A DNA stretch of 64,000 nt from Streptomyces sp. Tu 3180 (GCF_009852415.1 NZ_WOXS01000002.1:5744001-5808000), one strand, 5' to 3'. Shown: positions 8,757 through 17,629, counted from the first letter of the stretch. A program made the numbers and translations. Notes: generated by a model from the letters alone, not told the origin.

Positions 8757-10154
8757 ATGACTGAGATCCGGACGGCAAGCCTGTGCCGCGTCACCGTACG
8801 TGCTCCGGCCAGGACCGTCGACCTGGCCGTGCCCTCCGACGTCCCCGTCGCCGATCTGCTGCCCACAGTGATCGGCTACGGAGGGGACGACCTGGAGGAA
8901 ACCGGCCTGGAGCACGGAGGTTGGGTGCTCCAACGCCTCGGCGGTCCACCGCTCGACCCCGAGAGTACCCTGGACTCCCTCGGTCTGCGGGACGGAGAGG
9001 GCCTTTACCTGCGGCCGCGCACCGAGGCGCTGCCCGAGGTGCACATCGACGACCTGGTCGACGGCATCGCCGACGGCATGGGCCGCAGGCCGCACGGCTG
9101 GAGCCCGGAGGCCGGCCGGCGCCTGCTGCGCGGACTGGCCGCGGCCACCCTCACGCTGGGCATCGTGCTGCTGGCCATGCCGGGGACGGCGGGCTGGGTG
9201 CGGGCCGTCGCCGCCTCGGCCGCCGGACTGCTGCTGATCGCCGGGGCGGGCTCCGCCTCCCGCGCCGTGGGGGACGCCGGAGCCGGCTCGGTGCTCGGCC
9301 TGATGGCGGCCCCCTACTTCGCCCTGGCGGGCTGGCTGCTGCCCGGCGGCGACCTGGGCGGCGCCGACGGCGAAGCCGTCCTCGGCGCACGGCTGCTGGC
9401 GGCGTCCGCGGCCGGCGGCGCGGGCGCGGTGCTCGCCCTGGCGGCGGTCGGCGTGTACCCGGCGCTGTTCATCGGCACGGCCTGCGTCGCCGCCGCGGGC
9501 GCGCTCGGCGCCGCCCTGATCACCCTGGACCTGGCACCGCAGCAGGCGGCCGGCGTGGTGGCCGTCGTGGTGGTGCTCTTCGGCGGGTTCGTCCCGTCGC
9601 TGTCGTTCCGGCTGGCCGGCATGCGGATGCCGCCCCTGCCGACCAACGTCCAGCAGCTGCAGCAGGGCATCGACCCGTACTCCTCCTCGGACGTCGACGC
9701 CCGCTCCGCGCTGGCGGACGGCTGGATGACCGCCCTCTACGGCGCCATCGGCCTGGTGTGCCTGCCCTGCCTGGTGGCCCTCATGGCTTCGCCGGGCCTC
9801 GCCGAGATCCTCACCGTCGTGGCCCTCTCCCTCCTGCTGCTGCTGCACAGCCGGGGGCTGGGCAACGTCTGGCAGCGGCTGGCGCTGACCGCCGCCGGGG
9901 CCTGGGGCGTGGTCCTGCTGCTGTTCGTCACCGCGCGCTCCCTCGCCCCGGCGGACCGGCTGACCCTGACGGCCGGCCTGATGGGGCTGGCCGCCGCGAT
10001 CACCATCGCCTCGTGGACCGTGCCCGGACGGCGGCTCGTCCCGTACTGGGGGCGCGCGGCCGAGCTGCTGCACTCACTCGCCGCCCTCAGCATCCTGCCG
10101 CTGACGCTCTGGTCGATGGGCGTCTACGGCTGGCTCCGCGGCATCAACGGCTGA
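8757..10154 (+). CDS. eccD: T7SS integral membrane channel component EccD
   Basis: Multi-spanning membrane protein that lines the inner-membrane pore of ESX translocons. Residues about 1-95 form the ubiquitin-like cytosolic domain, containing the typical segment LDSLGLRDGEGLYLRP. From about residue 125 to the C-terminus there is a run of Ala/Leu/Gly-rich helices consistent with the family's 11 transmembrane segments. The length (465 aa) fits. I chose ATG 8757; an in-frame GTG at 8742 is possible and neither has a strong ribosome site. eccB follows after 17 bases, so the two are co-transcribed. Confidence 0.93.
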   Translation: MTEIRTASLCRVTVRAPARTVDLAVPSDVPVADLLPTVIGYGGDDLEETGLEHGGWVLQRLGGPPLDPESTLDSLGLRDGEGLYLRPRTEALPEVHIDDLVDGIADGMGRRPHGWSPEAGRRLLRGLAAATLTLGIVLLAMPGTAGWVRAVAASAAGLLLIAGAGSASRAVGDAGAGSVLGLMAAPYFALAGWLLPGGDLGGADGEAVLGARLLAASAAGGAGAVLALAAVGVYPALFIGTACVAAAGALGAALITLDLAPQQAAGVVAVVVVLFGGFVPSLSFRLAGMRMPPLPTNVQQLQQGIDPYSSSDVDARSALADGWMTALYGAIGLVCLPCLVALMASPGLAEILTVVALSLLLLLHSRGLGNVWQRLALTAAGAWGVVLLLFVTARSLAPADRLTLTAGLMGLAAAITIASWTVPGRRLVPYWGRAAELLHSLAALSILPLTLWSMGVYGWLRGING

Positions 10155-10171
10155 CCCGGGAGAACGGCGAC

Positions 10172-11644
10172 ATGCACAGCAAGCGCGACCAAGTACAGGC
10201 GCACCTCTTCATCATGGGCCGGCTGGCCTCGGCCATGCTGCGCTCGGAGCCCGACGCCCCGGAGAGCCCGCTGGGCAGGACCAACCGCGGCGCCGCGATC
10301 GGCGTGATCATCGCCTTGCTGGTGTGCGCGGGCGCCTTCGTCCTCGGACTCCTGCGGCCCGGCGGCAACGACTCGTGGCGCTCGGGGGAGAACCTGATCG
10401 TCGACAAGCAGACCGGCGCGCGCTACCTGTACCTGGACGGACGGCTGCGCCCGGTGCGCAACTACGCCTCGGCCCGGCTGGTCACCGGCGGCGAGGTCGG
10501 CGTCACCACGGTGGGCACGTCCTCGCTGGCCGGCACCCCGCACGGAACACCCGTCGGCATCCCCGACGGGCCCGAGGCGCTCCCGGGCACCGGTGACCTG
10601 GACCGCACCCCGTGGCTGGTGTGTTCCGGCGTCCTGCCCCGGACGACGGGCGTCGTCACGGTGACCACGACGCTCGCCCTCGGCGCCGACGCCCCGCAGG
10701 ACGTGCCCGGCGGCAGGCGACTGGGCGAGGACGAGGGCATGCTGGTCACCGGCCCGGACGACGCCACGTACCTGCTGTGGCAGGGCAGCCGGCTGCGGCT
10801 GGACGGGCGGGCGAAGGCGGCCGAGGCCCTCGGGTACGGCGACGTCACCCCGCGTCCCGTCTCCGCGGCGTTCCTCGACTCCTTCCCGCTGGGACCCGAC
10901 CTGGCCCCCGCCGAGGTGCCCGGCCGGGGCGGGAAGGGCCCCGAACTGGCCGGGCTGAGCACCAGGATCGGGCAGCTCTTCAAGGTCGACGTACCCGGCT
11001 CGGCCGTCCGCCTCCACCTGCTCACGAAGGACGGGCTCGTGCCCCTGACGGACACGGAGGCGGCCCTCCTGCTGGGCGATCCGCAGACGCGGGAGAAGGC
11101 GTACGGCGGGGGCGCCGCGACCGTGGCGACGCTCGGCGCGGACACCCTGGCCGGGCACCTCGCCCCCGACGCGCGGAGCCCGGAGCCGGCGGAGCTGCCC
11201 GCGCAGCCGCCGAAGGCGGTCACCGTCGCCACCGGCTCCGTGTCCTGCGCGGAGGTCGACTCCACGGACTCCGGGGTGCGGGTGGGCGCCTCGGTGCTGC
11301 CCGGGGGCGCCCTGCCCCCGGCCGTGCAGGCGCCGGCGCCCGAGGTCGAACCGGGCTGCCTGAAGGTCGACTCCATCGCCGTACGGGCCGGGAAGGGCGC
11401 GCTGGTCAGGGCGTTGAGCGCGAGCGGCAGCGCGCTGGGCGACACCACGTACCTGGTGACGGACGAGGGCGTGAAGTACCGGTTGCTGTCCCAGGAGGCG
11501 GTGAAGGCGCTGGGCTACGAGGGAGTCGAGGCGCGGACGATGCCGTCCCCGATGCTGGCCATGCTGCCCAGCGGCCCGGACCTGACCCCCGAGGCGGCGT
11601 CCGAGGGCGAGGCGCGGGTGACGCTGCGGTGCCCCGGGCGGTAG
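10172..11644 (+). CDS. eccB: T7SS core component EccB
   Basis: Single-pass membrane protein with a large extracytoplasmic domain, part of the ESX core complex. The N-terminus (MHSKRDQVQAHLFIMGRL) is the conserved EccB start motif. One transmembrane helix lies at about residues 42-62, followed by a 420-residue outer domain. Two Cys in the C-terminal half (in SVSCAEV and EPGCLKV) and further Cys could form disulphides. The 490-aa length matches the family. The ATG at 10172 lies 17 bases after the eccD stop, with GGGAG upstream. Known EccB proteins have been reported to show ATPase activity; nothing in this sequence tests that. Confidence 0.95.
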   Translation: MHSKRDQVQAHLFIMGRLASAMLRSEPDAPESPLGRTNRGAAIGVIIALLVCAGAFVLGLLRPGGNDSWRSGENLIVDKQTGARYLYLDGRLRPVRNYASARLVTGGEVGVTTVGTSSLAGTPHGTPVGIPDGPEALPGTGDLDRTPWLVCSGVLPRTTGVVTVTTTLALGADAPQDVPGGRRLGEDEGMLVTGPDDATYLLWQGSRLRLDGRAKAAEALGYGDVTPRPVSAAFLDSFPLGPDLAPAEVPGRGGKGPELAGLSTRIGQLFKVDVPGSAVRLHLLTKDGLVPLTDTEAALLLGDPQTREKAYGGGAATVATLGADTLAGHLAPDARSPEPAELPAQPPKAVTVATGSVSCAEVDSTDSGVRVGASVLPGGALPPAVQAPAPEVEPGCLKVDSIAVRAGKGALVRALSASGSALGDTTYLVTDEGVKYRLLSQEAVKALGYEGVEARTMPSPMLAMLPSGPDLTPEAASEGEARVTLRCPGR

Positions 11645-12015
11645 CGGGAAAGGGGACGGCCGGGCCCCGCCGGTGATCGTCCGGAAGGGAAATTCTTGGC
11701 GTCCGCCCAGTCACCTCACGTTAAGCCGGACCCCCGGCGGCCTCCGGCGGACGGTACCGATGCCCGATCTGTCCGGCCGGAAGCACCACGCCGCTCACTT
11801 GAGCGGCGCGAATTCCTGGAAATTGCTCAATTGAGCTTCCGAAAAGAGGACTTCGCGGTTCCGCAGGCAATTGCCAAACAAGTTGTGGCCTGCATAGCAT
11901 CTGGCCACCCCATGCCCCCGGCGCGTCAGTCGTGATCGCTGGGACGCTCCGTCTGCCCACGGAGTGAAGTGGGGGCCGCAGCCCCGGTGAGCGTCACCGA
12001 AAAGGGAGTTCTCTC
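11645..12015. promoter_or_regulatory. 371-bp regulatory gap upstream of the esx operon with twin palindromes
   Basis: No gene here. An AT-richer stretch (about 11810-11900) probably contains the esx operon promoter. Two inverted repeats share the form GCTCAnnTGAGC: one at 11793-11804, extended to a 9-bp stem by flanking CGCC/GGCG, and one at 11825-11836 with AT in the centre. They start 32 bp apart, close to three helical turns, which suits a dimeric regulator binding cooperatively on one DNA face. The region ends with AAAAGGGAG, the ribosome site of the next gene. Confidence 0.5.
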
Positions 12016-12366
12016 ATGGCCATGCAGCAGTCCGAAGAACGCGCGACCCGCAACGGGATCATGGCGCTGGAGCAGGCCTTCACCGGTGTCCAGCGCTGCC
12101 AGCAGGACGTCCAGTCCACGTCGCACACGCTCGCCTCGAACTACGGCGGTGTGGACGGCGGAAAGTACAAGAAGCTGCTGGAGCAGTGGGACGAGCACGT
12201 CGACACCATCCTGATCAACCTGGACCGGATGGTCGACGAGCTCAACGGCACCCTCAGGGAGCACGGACTGGTGCAGGGATCCACCAGTGACGCGATCGAT
12301 GCGGAGTACTCGCGCTCCACGCAGGTGTTCGACGAGCTCAACGGCACCAACACGTCGTCGAACTGA
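12016..12366 (+). CDS. WXG100-family ESX protein (EsxB-like, no W-x-G)
   Basis: 116-aa all-helical protein with the size and position of an ESX substrate. WXG100 proteins form helical-hairpin heterodimers secreted by T7SS. The turn position between the helices reads NYGGVDGGKY, so the Trp of W-x-G is missing although the Gly remains. The C-terminal tail is Ser/Thr/Asn-rich. I see no exact YxxxD/E export signal near the end. GGGAG lies ten bases before the ATG. It is followed after 69 bases by a true WXG protein, so the pair resembles esxB-esxA. The partner assignment is by position. Confidence 0.85.
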   Translation: MAMQQSEERATRNGIMALEQAFTGVQRCQQDVQSTSHTLASNYGGVDGGKYKKLLEQWDEHVDTILINLDRMVDELNGTLREHGLVQGSTSDAIDAEYSRSTQVFDELNGTNTSSN

Positions 12367-12435
12367 CCCCGGCGCACCCAGCAGACCTCCCAGCCCTTCC
12401 ACTCACGTCGTTCTTCCGGTGAATAGAGGACTCCG

Positions 12436-12756
12436 ATGGACTTCTCCGACGGCTACATCTACGTCGACTACAACCATGCCGAAGGCGCGGCGGACGACAT
12501 GGTCGGCCAGTCCCAGGCGATCATGAGCATTCTGGCCAACCTGGAAATGGAACTGGCCGAACTCCGCAACAGCTGGATCGGTGACGACCGGGACGTCTAC
12601 AGCGAGGTCCAGGCGAAATGGGACAACGCTGTCGAGAACATCAAGAACCTGCTCGCCAACCACTCCGGTCTGCTCACCGAGATCTCCTCCAACTACCGGT
12701 ACACGGAGCAGAACCTGTCGCAGCGGTGGGGCGACATCAGGATCGGCAGCCGCTGA
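12436..12756 (+). CDS. WXG100-family ESX protein (EsxA-like, WIG motif)
   Basis: 106-aa helical hairpin protein. The loop carries WIGDDRDVY, a classical W-x-G motif at about residues 47-49. Near the C-terminus YRYTE fits the YxxxD/E T7SS export signal. It is predicted to be secreted together with the upstream 116-aa protein as a heterodimer through the EccC/EccD channel. The translation start at 12436 is preceded by GAGGA. It lies inside the long operon, with 28 bases to the next gene. Confidence 0.92.
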   Translation: MDFSDGYIYVDYNHAEGAADDMVGQSQAIMSILANLEMELAELRNSWIGDDRDVYSEVQAKWDNAVENIKNLLANHSGLLTEISSNYRYTEQNLSQRWGDIRIGSR

Positions 12757-12784
12757 CGCCGGCCGGTGACGGAAGGGTGATCGC

Positions 12785-13231
12785 ATGGCCGTCACGGTCC
12801 TCGACAGCACGTTCCTGAAGAATTTCATCAACAACCAGATCGACGGCTTCCGGACGACCCTGGAGAACATCCTCAAGGACAGCCCGACCGCCGGCCCGGC
12901 GATCACGTTCATCGCGGACAGCATCTCGACCACGACGATCGACTCCGCGAAGCCGCTCGTCATCGGTCTCATGGCCGGCGAGAACAGCGCGGTCGGCGGG
13001 GGCGCCCTGAACAAGGTCGTCCAGCAGGGCGCGGGCGAGGTCGTGCGCATCCTGGAGGACCAGACGGTCCTCTTCGAGGACCTCGAGCAGGCGTTGTGGG
13101 ACACCATCGACGAGCTGGCCAAGGCCCAGGGCAAGAATCTCGAGAACATCACCGCGGACGATTTCATGGACATCTTCGAGGATGTCGACAGTGATCTCGG
13201 CAATTCCGGTGGCACCGAAGAGGAAGAGTAG
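12785..13231 (+). CDS. 148-aa T7SS-operon protein of unknown function
   Basis: Not a family I can name. It is predominantly helical, with an N-terminal amphipathic segment, a Gly-rich middle (GLMAGENSAVGGGALN) and a strongly acidic C-terminus (DVDSDLGNSGGTEEEE). There is no signal peptide or W-x-G motif. The size, operon position directly after the esx pair and tight spacing (12 bases to the next gene) suggest a secreted substrate or a chaperone of the operon. Start ATG 12785 has GGAAGGGTG upstream. Confidence 0.7.
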   Translation: MAVTVLDSTFLKNFINNQIDGFRTTLENILKDSPTAGPAITFIADSISTTTIDSAKPLVIGLMAGENSAVGGGALNKVVQQGAGEVVRILEDQTVLFEDLEQALWDTIDELAKAQGKNLENITADDFMDIFEDVDSDLGNSGGTEEEE

Positions 13232-13243
13232 CGGAGTTCGGCG

Positions 13244-16200
13244 ATGGCCAACCCCGGGGACAACAACAACGACAACTGGAAAAAAGCGGTTGACCTGCTC
13301 ACCGGCTATGTCCTGCCGGAGCGGAAGACGTTGTTCGACGACCTGAAGGGTAACGACGGCATCCCGCTGATTCACGTTCGGCTGGACAAGCACGGCGGCC
13401 CGGATTACTCGTCGGGTTTCCTGTCCTCGAGCGGATGGAAGACGCACAACACCGACTACACCATCCCGTTCTACCGTCCCAGCGACGACTCCCAGGACGT
13501 GTCCGCGGGGAAGTACCTCTACCGGTACCGCGCCTACATCACCTTCCTCGCGTCCGGCCAGGACTGGCCGCCGGGCGGGAACGACATCATCCCGGACTAC
13601 TCGAAGACGAGTGAGCGCCTGAAGGACAAGGGCGGCTGGAACAAAGAGGGCGAGAAGCTCGACTGGAACACCAACGCGCTGGTCCGGTACGTCTACGGCT
13701 CCCGGGACGCCCTCTCGCAGATCACCATGTGGCCCTACTCGACCCACGGGTTCAAGAACCGCGGCTACCCGGTGAACGACGCAGACTACGTCGACCTGCG
13801 CACCTTCACGGAAACGGCCAAGGCCTTCGACCGGGTGGTCAAGTTCTTCGAGGACAGCGCGGTCACCATCGGCAAGTGGGACACCGAGAACATCGGAGAG
13901 GGCAGCGACTCCTGGGACGGCACGTCGGCCGCCATCTTCAAGGCGCTCATCCACAAGCTGGCCCGGAACTACGAGGGCTACGCCGACCAGCTCAACGGCA
14001 AGGGCGGCGAGGGCACCGCCGTCACCATCGACGGTGTGACGGTGACCTCCGCGCCGGCCCGGGCGCTGGCCGAGGCCCAGGGCGTTCTCCTCGCCCAGGC
14101 GCAGAAGCTCCACGACACCTGGAACGCGTGGAAGGCCGAGAGCAATCCACAGCGCTGGCTCTACGACATGCTGCAGAACGCCCGGCTGACCCTCTTCGAC
14201 ACCCAGTACGACAAGACGGACATCGAGACGATCTCCAACAACTCCGGACCGTACACCTCCTGGCACAACTACGTGGTGTCGACCGACGGCTTCCGGAACG
14301 AGATCGTCATCGAGGGCAAGTCGTACGGCAAGCCGAGCGAGATGACCACGTGGAAGGCGATCGCCGACGAGGCGGTGCGCCGGTGGGAGCAGTCCGTGCA
14401 GGACTGGCTCAGCACGGCGGGCGCCGAGGCCATCGTCGAGATCCACAAGGCCTTCAAGACGGCGGAGAAGGCGTTCGACACCAGCATCACCGACAAGGAC
14501 GACCGCCCCCTCTCCGAGATCTCCGCCAAGGTGGAGGCCGACGCCGAGAAGAAGAAGGCGGCGGCCGAGGCGGCGGCTGCCAAGGCCGAGCGGGAGAAGG
14601 AGAAGGCCGAGGCGAAGGCCGAGCGGGAGAAGGAGAAGGCGGAGGCCGAGAAGGAGAAGGCGGAGGCCAAGGCGGAGGCCGAGAAGGAGAAGGCCGAGGC
14701 GAAGGCCGAGCGGGAGAAGGAGAAGGCGGAGGCTGAGAAGGAGAAGGCCGAGGCCAAGGCGGAGCAGGAGCGCGAGAAGGCCGAGGCGAAGGCCGAGCAG
14801 GCCGCCGCCAAGGAAGAGGCCGAGAAGGAGAAGGCCGAGGCCAAGGCGGAGCAGGAGCGCGAGAAGGCCGAGGCGAAGGCCGAGCAGGCCGCCGCCAAGG
14901 AAGAGGCCGAGAAGGAGAAGGCCGAGGCCAAGGCGGAGCAGGAGCGCGAGAAGGCCGAGGCGAAGGCCGAGCAGGCCGCCGCCAAGGAAGAGGCCGAGAA
15001 GGAGAAGGCCGAGGCCAAGGCGGAGCAGGAGCGCGAGAAGGCCGAGGCCAAGGCCGAGCAGGCCGCCGCCAAGGAAGAGGCCCAGCAACAGCAGGCGCTT
15101 GTCCTCGCACAGAACCAGAAGGCTCAGGACGAGGCGAAGAAGGAACGGGAACGGGCCTCGGCCCAGGCCGAAGCCGACCGCGCCGAGGCCAAGGCCGAAC
15201 AGGAAGCCGCGAAGGCGGAGGCCGCCGCCGAGAAGGAAGCCGCCAAGCAGGAGCAGGCCCAGGCGAAGGCCGAGGCGGAGCGCGAGCAGGAGGCCGCCAA
15301 GGCGGAGGCCGAGCAGGAGAAGGCCGAGGCGAAGGCCGAGCAGGACCGCGAGAAGGCGGAAGCCGAGGCGGAGCAGGAAGCGGCCAAGGCGGAGGCCGAG
15401 AAGGAGAAGGCCGAGGCCAAGGCCGAGCAGGAGGCCGCGAAGGCCGAAGCGAAGCAGGAGCAGGAGACGGCGAAGGCGGAGGCCGCCGCCGAGAAGGAAG
15501 CCGCCGAGCAGGAGCAGGCCCAGGCGAAGGCCGAGGCGGAGCGCGAGCAGGAGGCCGCCAAGTCGGAGGCCGCCGCCGAGCGGGAAGCCGCCAAGCGGGA
15601 ACAGACCGACGCGCAGTCCAGGGCGGAGGCCCAGCAGGAGGAGGCCCGCCGCGAGGCCCTGCGGGAGCAGCAGCAGGCCAGGCTGGACGCCCAGAACGCC
15701 AAAGCCGAGGCACAGGCCGACTACGAGCAGCAGAAGGCCGAGGCCCGCGCCGAGCGCGACGCCGCCCTCCAGGAGGCCGACCGCCAGGAGGCGGCGGCGC
15801 GACAGGAGTACGAGCAGGAGAAGGCCGAAGCCCAGGAGCAGCGGGACCAGGCACGCCAGGACGCCGAACAGGAACGCGCCGAGGCACGCCGGGAGTACGA
15901 GCGGGAGATCGCCGCCGGCACCGACGAGAAAGAGGCCCGCGAGGAGTACGACCGGCGGATCGAGGAGATCGACGCCGCCGAACGGGAGGCCCTCGAACGG
16001 GCGGACGCCGCCGAGGCCGAGGCCAGGAGCGAGTACGACCGGGCGAAGGCCGACGCCCAGGCGGAACGCACGGAGGCGCGCACCGAGGCCGAGCAGGCGC
16101 GCAAGGACGCCAAGGCCGAGTACGACCAGCGGATGGGCGACATCCAGGCCGAGTACGACCGGATCAGCGCCGATCAGAAGGACATCGACGAACTGATCCG

Positions 16201-16750
16201 GCAGCGCATCGCCGACCTCCCCGAGCCTCCCGACCTCTCCGCCTACAACCCGGGCGGCTCGGCGGGCTCCGCGGGCTCGGCGTACTCCTCCGCGTTCAGC
16301 GACAACCTCTACAACCAGGACGACCTCGCCTCGGCGCTCGGGCGCCCGCAGAGCGGCGACGCCCTGGCGGGCGCCTCCGCCGGCGGCACCGGCACGGGAG
16401 CGGGCTCGCCGGGGATGTACCCGCCGATGATGCGCGGCGCGGGCGGCGAGGCCGGCGGCGGCTCCGGCGAGCGCGCCAGGACCGTCATCGAGCCCGTGGT
16501 CGGCCGCTCCGGCCGGACGGCCGCCACCACGCCGACCGTCGACGACGAGGAGCACCGCGTCGTCCCCAGGTCCACGCAGACCAGCAGCAGTACGCCCTTC
16601 ATGCCGCCGATGGGACCCATGGGCGGGGCGGGGGCGGGGGACAGGCCGCAGACGGAGAGCGGGGACCGGGAACGGACCACGTGGCTGGCCGAGGACGAGG
16701 ACGTCTGGGGCACCGACGAGGGCGGCGCACCGCAGGCCCTGGGACGCTGA
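13244..16750 (+). CDS. Large coiled-coil T7SS-associated protein (AAWKG-like N-terminal domain)
   Basis: 1168-aa protein. Residues 1 to about 430 are globular, beginning with NWKKAVDLLTGYVLPERKTLF, which resembles the N-terminus of proteins called AAWKG family in streptomycetes (from memory, moderate certainty). Residues about 435-985 are an uninterrupted Lys/Glu/Ala/Gln/Arg-rich coiled coil. A single continuous helix of that length would be roughly 80 nm. The C-terminus is Gly/Ser/Pro-rich and ends acidic. There is no signal peptide or membrane helix, so export, if it happens, would be by T7SS. The ribosome site is a GGAG just before the ATG, 12 bases after the previous stop. Part of the coil is built from perfect DNA repeats. 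A spacer, scaffold or cell-surface stalk role is inference. Confidence 0.8.
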   Translation: MANPGDNNNDNWKKAVDLLTGYVLPERKTLFDDLKGNDGIPLIHVRLDKHGGPDYSSGFLSSSGWKTHNTDYTIPFYRPSDDSQDVSAGKYLYRYRAYITFLASGQDWPPGGNDIIPDYSKTSERLKDKGGWNKEGEKLDWNTNALVRYVYGSRDALSQITMWPYSTHGFKNRGYPVNDADYVDLRTFTETAKAFDRVVKFFEDSAVTIGKWDTENIGEGSDSWDGTSAAIFKALIHKLARNYEGYADQLNGKGGEGTAVTIDGVTVTSAPARALAEAQGVLLAQAQKLHDTWNAWKAESNPQRWLYDMLQNARLTLFDTQYDKTDIETISNNSGPYTSWHNYVVSTDGFRNEIVIEGKSYGKPSEMTTWKAIADEAVRRWEQSVQDWLSTAGAEAIVEIHKAFKTAEKAFDTSITDKDDRPLSEISAKVEADAEKKKAAAEAAAAKAEREKEKAEAKAEREKEKAEAEKEKAEAKAEAEKEKAEAKAEREKEKAEAEKEKAEAKAEQEREKAEAKAEQAAAKEEAEKEKAEAKAEQEREKAEAKAEQAAAKEEAEKEKAEAKAEQEREKAEAKAEQAAAKEEAEKEKAEAKAEQEREKAEAKAEQAAAKEEAQQQQALVLAQNQKAQDEAKKERERASAQAEADRAEAKAEQEAAKAEAAAEKEAAKQEQAQAKAEAEREQEAAKAEAEQEKAEAKAEQDREKAEAEAEQEAAKAEAEKEKAEAKAEQEAAKAEAKQEQETAKAEAAAEKEAAEQEQAQAKAEAEREQEAAKSEAAAEREAAKREQTDAQSRAEAQQEEARREALREQQQARLDAQNAKAEAQADYEQQKAEARAERDAALQEADRQEAAARQEYEQEKAEAQEQRDQARQDAEQERAEARREYEREIAAGTDEKEAREEYDRRIEEIDAAEREALERADAAEAEARSEYDRAKADAQAERTEARTEAEQARKDAKAEYDQRMGDIQAEYDRISADQKDIDELIRQRIADLPEPPDLSAYNPGGSAGSAGSAYSSAFSDNLYNQDDLASALGRPQSGDALAGASAGGTGTGAGSPGMYPPMMRGAGGEAGGGSGERARTVIEPVVGRSGRTAATTPTVDDEEHRVVPRSTQTSSSTPFMPPMGPMGGAGAGDRPQTESGDRERTTWLAEDEDVWGTDEGGAPQALGR
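14735..15082 (+). repeat. Four perfect 87-bp tandem repeats (29-aa coiled-coil unit)
   Basis: Units at 14735-14821, 14822-14908, 14909-14995 and 14996-15082 encode the 29-residue unit starting EKEKAEAKAEQEREKAEAK and ending AAAKEEA. The nucleotide copies are essentially identical; copy 4 shows one synonymous GCG to GCC type change. The 29-residue period keeps the heptad in step only approximately. Near-identity implies recent expansion and probable length variation between strains. Confidence 0.9.
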
Positions 16751-16766
16751 GAGGAAGGGGACCGGG

Positions 16767-17279
16767 ATGAGCCGGCCGATGGAGGACCGGGTGGCCCAGG
16801 CGATGGCCCACCTCAAGGCGGCGGAGCAGGCCGCGGCCTCGGCACGCGCCGAGCTGGACGCGGCCTCGGTCACCGCGCGTTCGACGGACCGGTCGGTCCG
16901 GGTCTCCGTCGGCGCGAAGGGCGAACTGACCAGCCTGGAGTTCCTCGACGGCAAGTACCGGACCATGGCCGCCCCCCAGCTCTCCGCGGCGGTGCTGGAG
17001 GCCGCGAACAAGGCACGGGCCGAGATGGCCCGCCGGGTCGTCGCCACGCTCGACCCGCTGACCAGGATGACCGCACGCGGCGCCGCCCCGGAACGGATGG
17101 GCGTCGACTGGGAGTCCGTCTTCGGATCGCTGCTCCGCGAGACCTCCGTCGCGGAGGGACCCACGGCGATGAGCAGGCTCCGCGACGAGATCGTCGAGGA
17201 CGACGAGGAACCCGCCGCCCCGCCCGGGGTGGCCCGCGGCACGGACGACGGACGACGGGAACGGCAGGAGGGCGCGTAA
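16767..17279 (+). CDS. YbaB/EbfC-family protein, EspL-like
   Basis: 170-aa protein with an N-terminal helix (residues 1-35) and a YbaB-type sheet containing VSVGAKGELTSLEF and DGKYRTM, followed by the long helix of that fold. Its C-terminal tail is acidic. YbaB proteins bind DNA in other settings, but the mycobacterial ESX-1 locus encodes a YbaB-fold protein, EspL, that stabilises secreted Esp substrates. The position directly before a WXG-like protein and the giant gene favours a substrate-chaperone job here. Ribosome site AGGAAGGGG precedes ATG 16767. The next gene begins two bases after its stop. Confidence 0.75.
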   Translation: MSRPMEDRVAQAMAHLKAAEQAAASARAELDAASVTARSTDRSVRVSVGAKGELTSLEFLDGKYRTMAAPQLSAAVLEAANKARAEMARRVVATLDPLTRMTARGAAPERMGVDWESVFGSLLRETSVAEGPTAMSRLRDEIVEDDEEPAAPPGVARGTDDGRRERQEGA

Positions 17280-17281
17280 CC

Positions 17282-17629
17282 ATGGCCGGCAACTACTCCG
17301 CCGACATCCAGGCGATCCTGCAGGGCTCCAGGCACCTCGCCGACGCCGTGCGCCACGGCGACGAGATGCTGCCCCGGTTCGAGACCGGCAACGCCCGGTA
17401 CGCGGGCTGGTGGGGCGTGGAGGGCGGCGACGACGACTTCGCCAACGCGGTCGGCGAGCAGGTCCGCCAGGAACAGCAGCAGGTGACGGACACGGTCCTG
17501 GCCATCACCAGCGGGTTCATGGCGCTGGTCGACGCGGTCGCCGCGGAGGCCGACCACGTGCAGCGGCCGCAGGTCCAGGCGGTGGAGGACATCGAGACGC
17601 ACGGCTCGGAGAGCGAGAACAGGCGCTGA
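17282..17629 (+). CDS. WXG100-like protein encoded immediately upstream of the giant gene
   Basis: 115-aa helical hairpin protein. The central turn reads YAGWWGVEGGDDDFA, giving a W-x-G-like WWG at about residues 43-45. It ends in a charged, Ser/Glu-rich tail. Its stop codon abuts the ATG of the 8220-aa gene without any spacer, so translation is probably coupled. In polymorphic toxin systems, small WXG/LXG partner proteins dimerise with the N-terminal helical domain of the large toxin and target it to T7SS. That role is inferred from this arrangement. Confidence 0.8.
   Translation: MAGNYSADIQAILQGSRHLADAVRHGDEMLPRFETGNARYAGWWGVEGGDDDFANAVGEQVRQEQQQVTDTVLAITSGFMALVDAVAAEADHVQRPQVQAVEDIETHGSESENRR

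Noticed and set aside
14735..15082. Regular repeats considered as a CRISPR array
   Set aside because: Repeats are 87 bp, directly adjacent without spacers, in frame, and encode a coiled coil.
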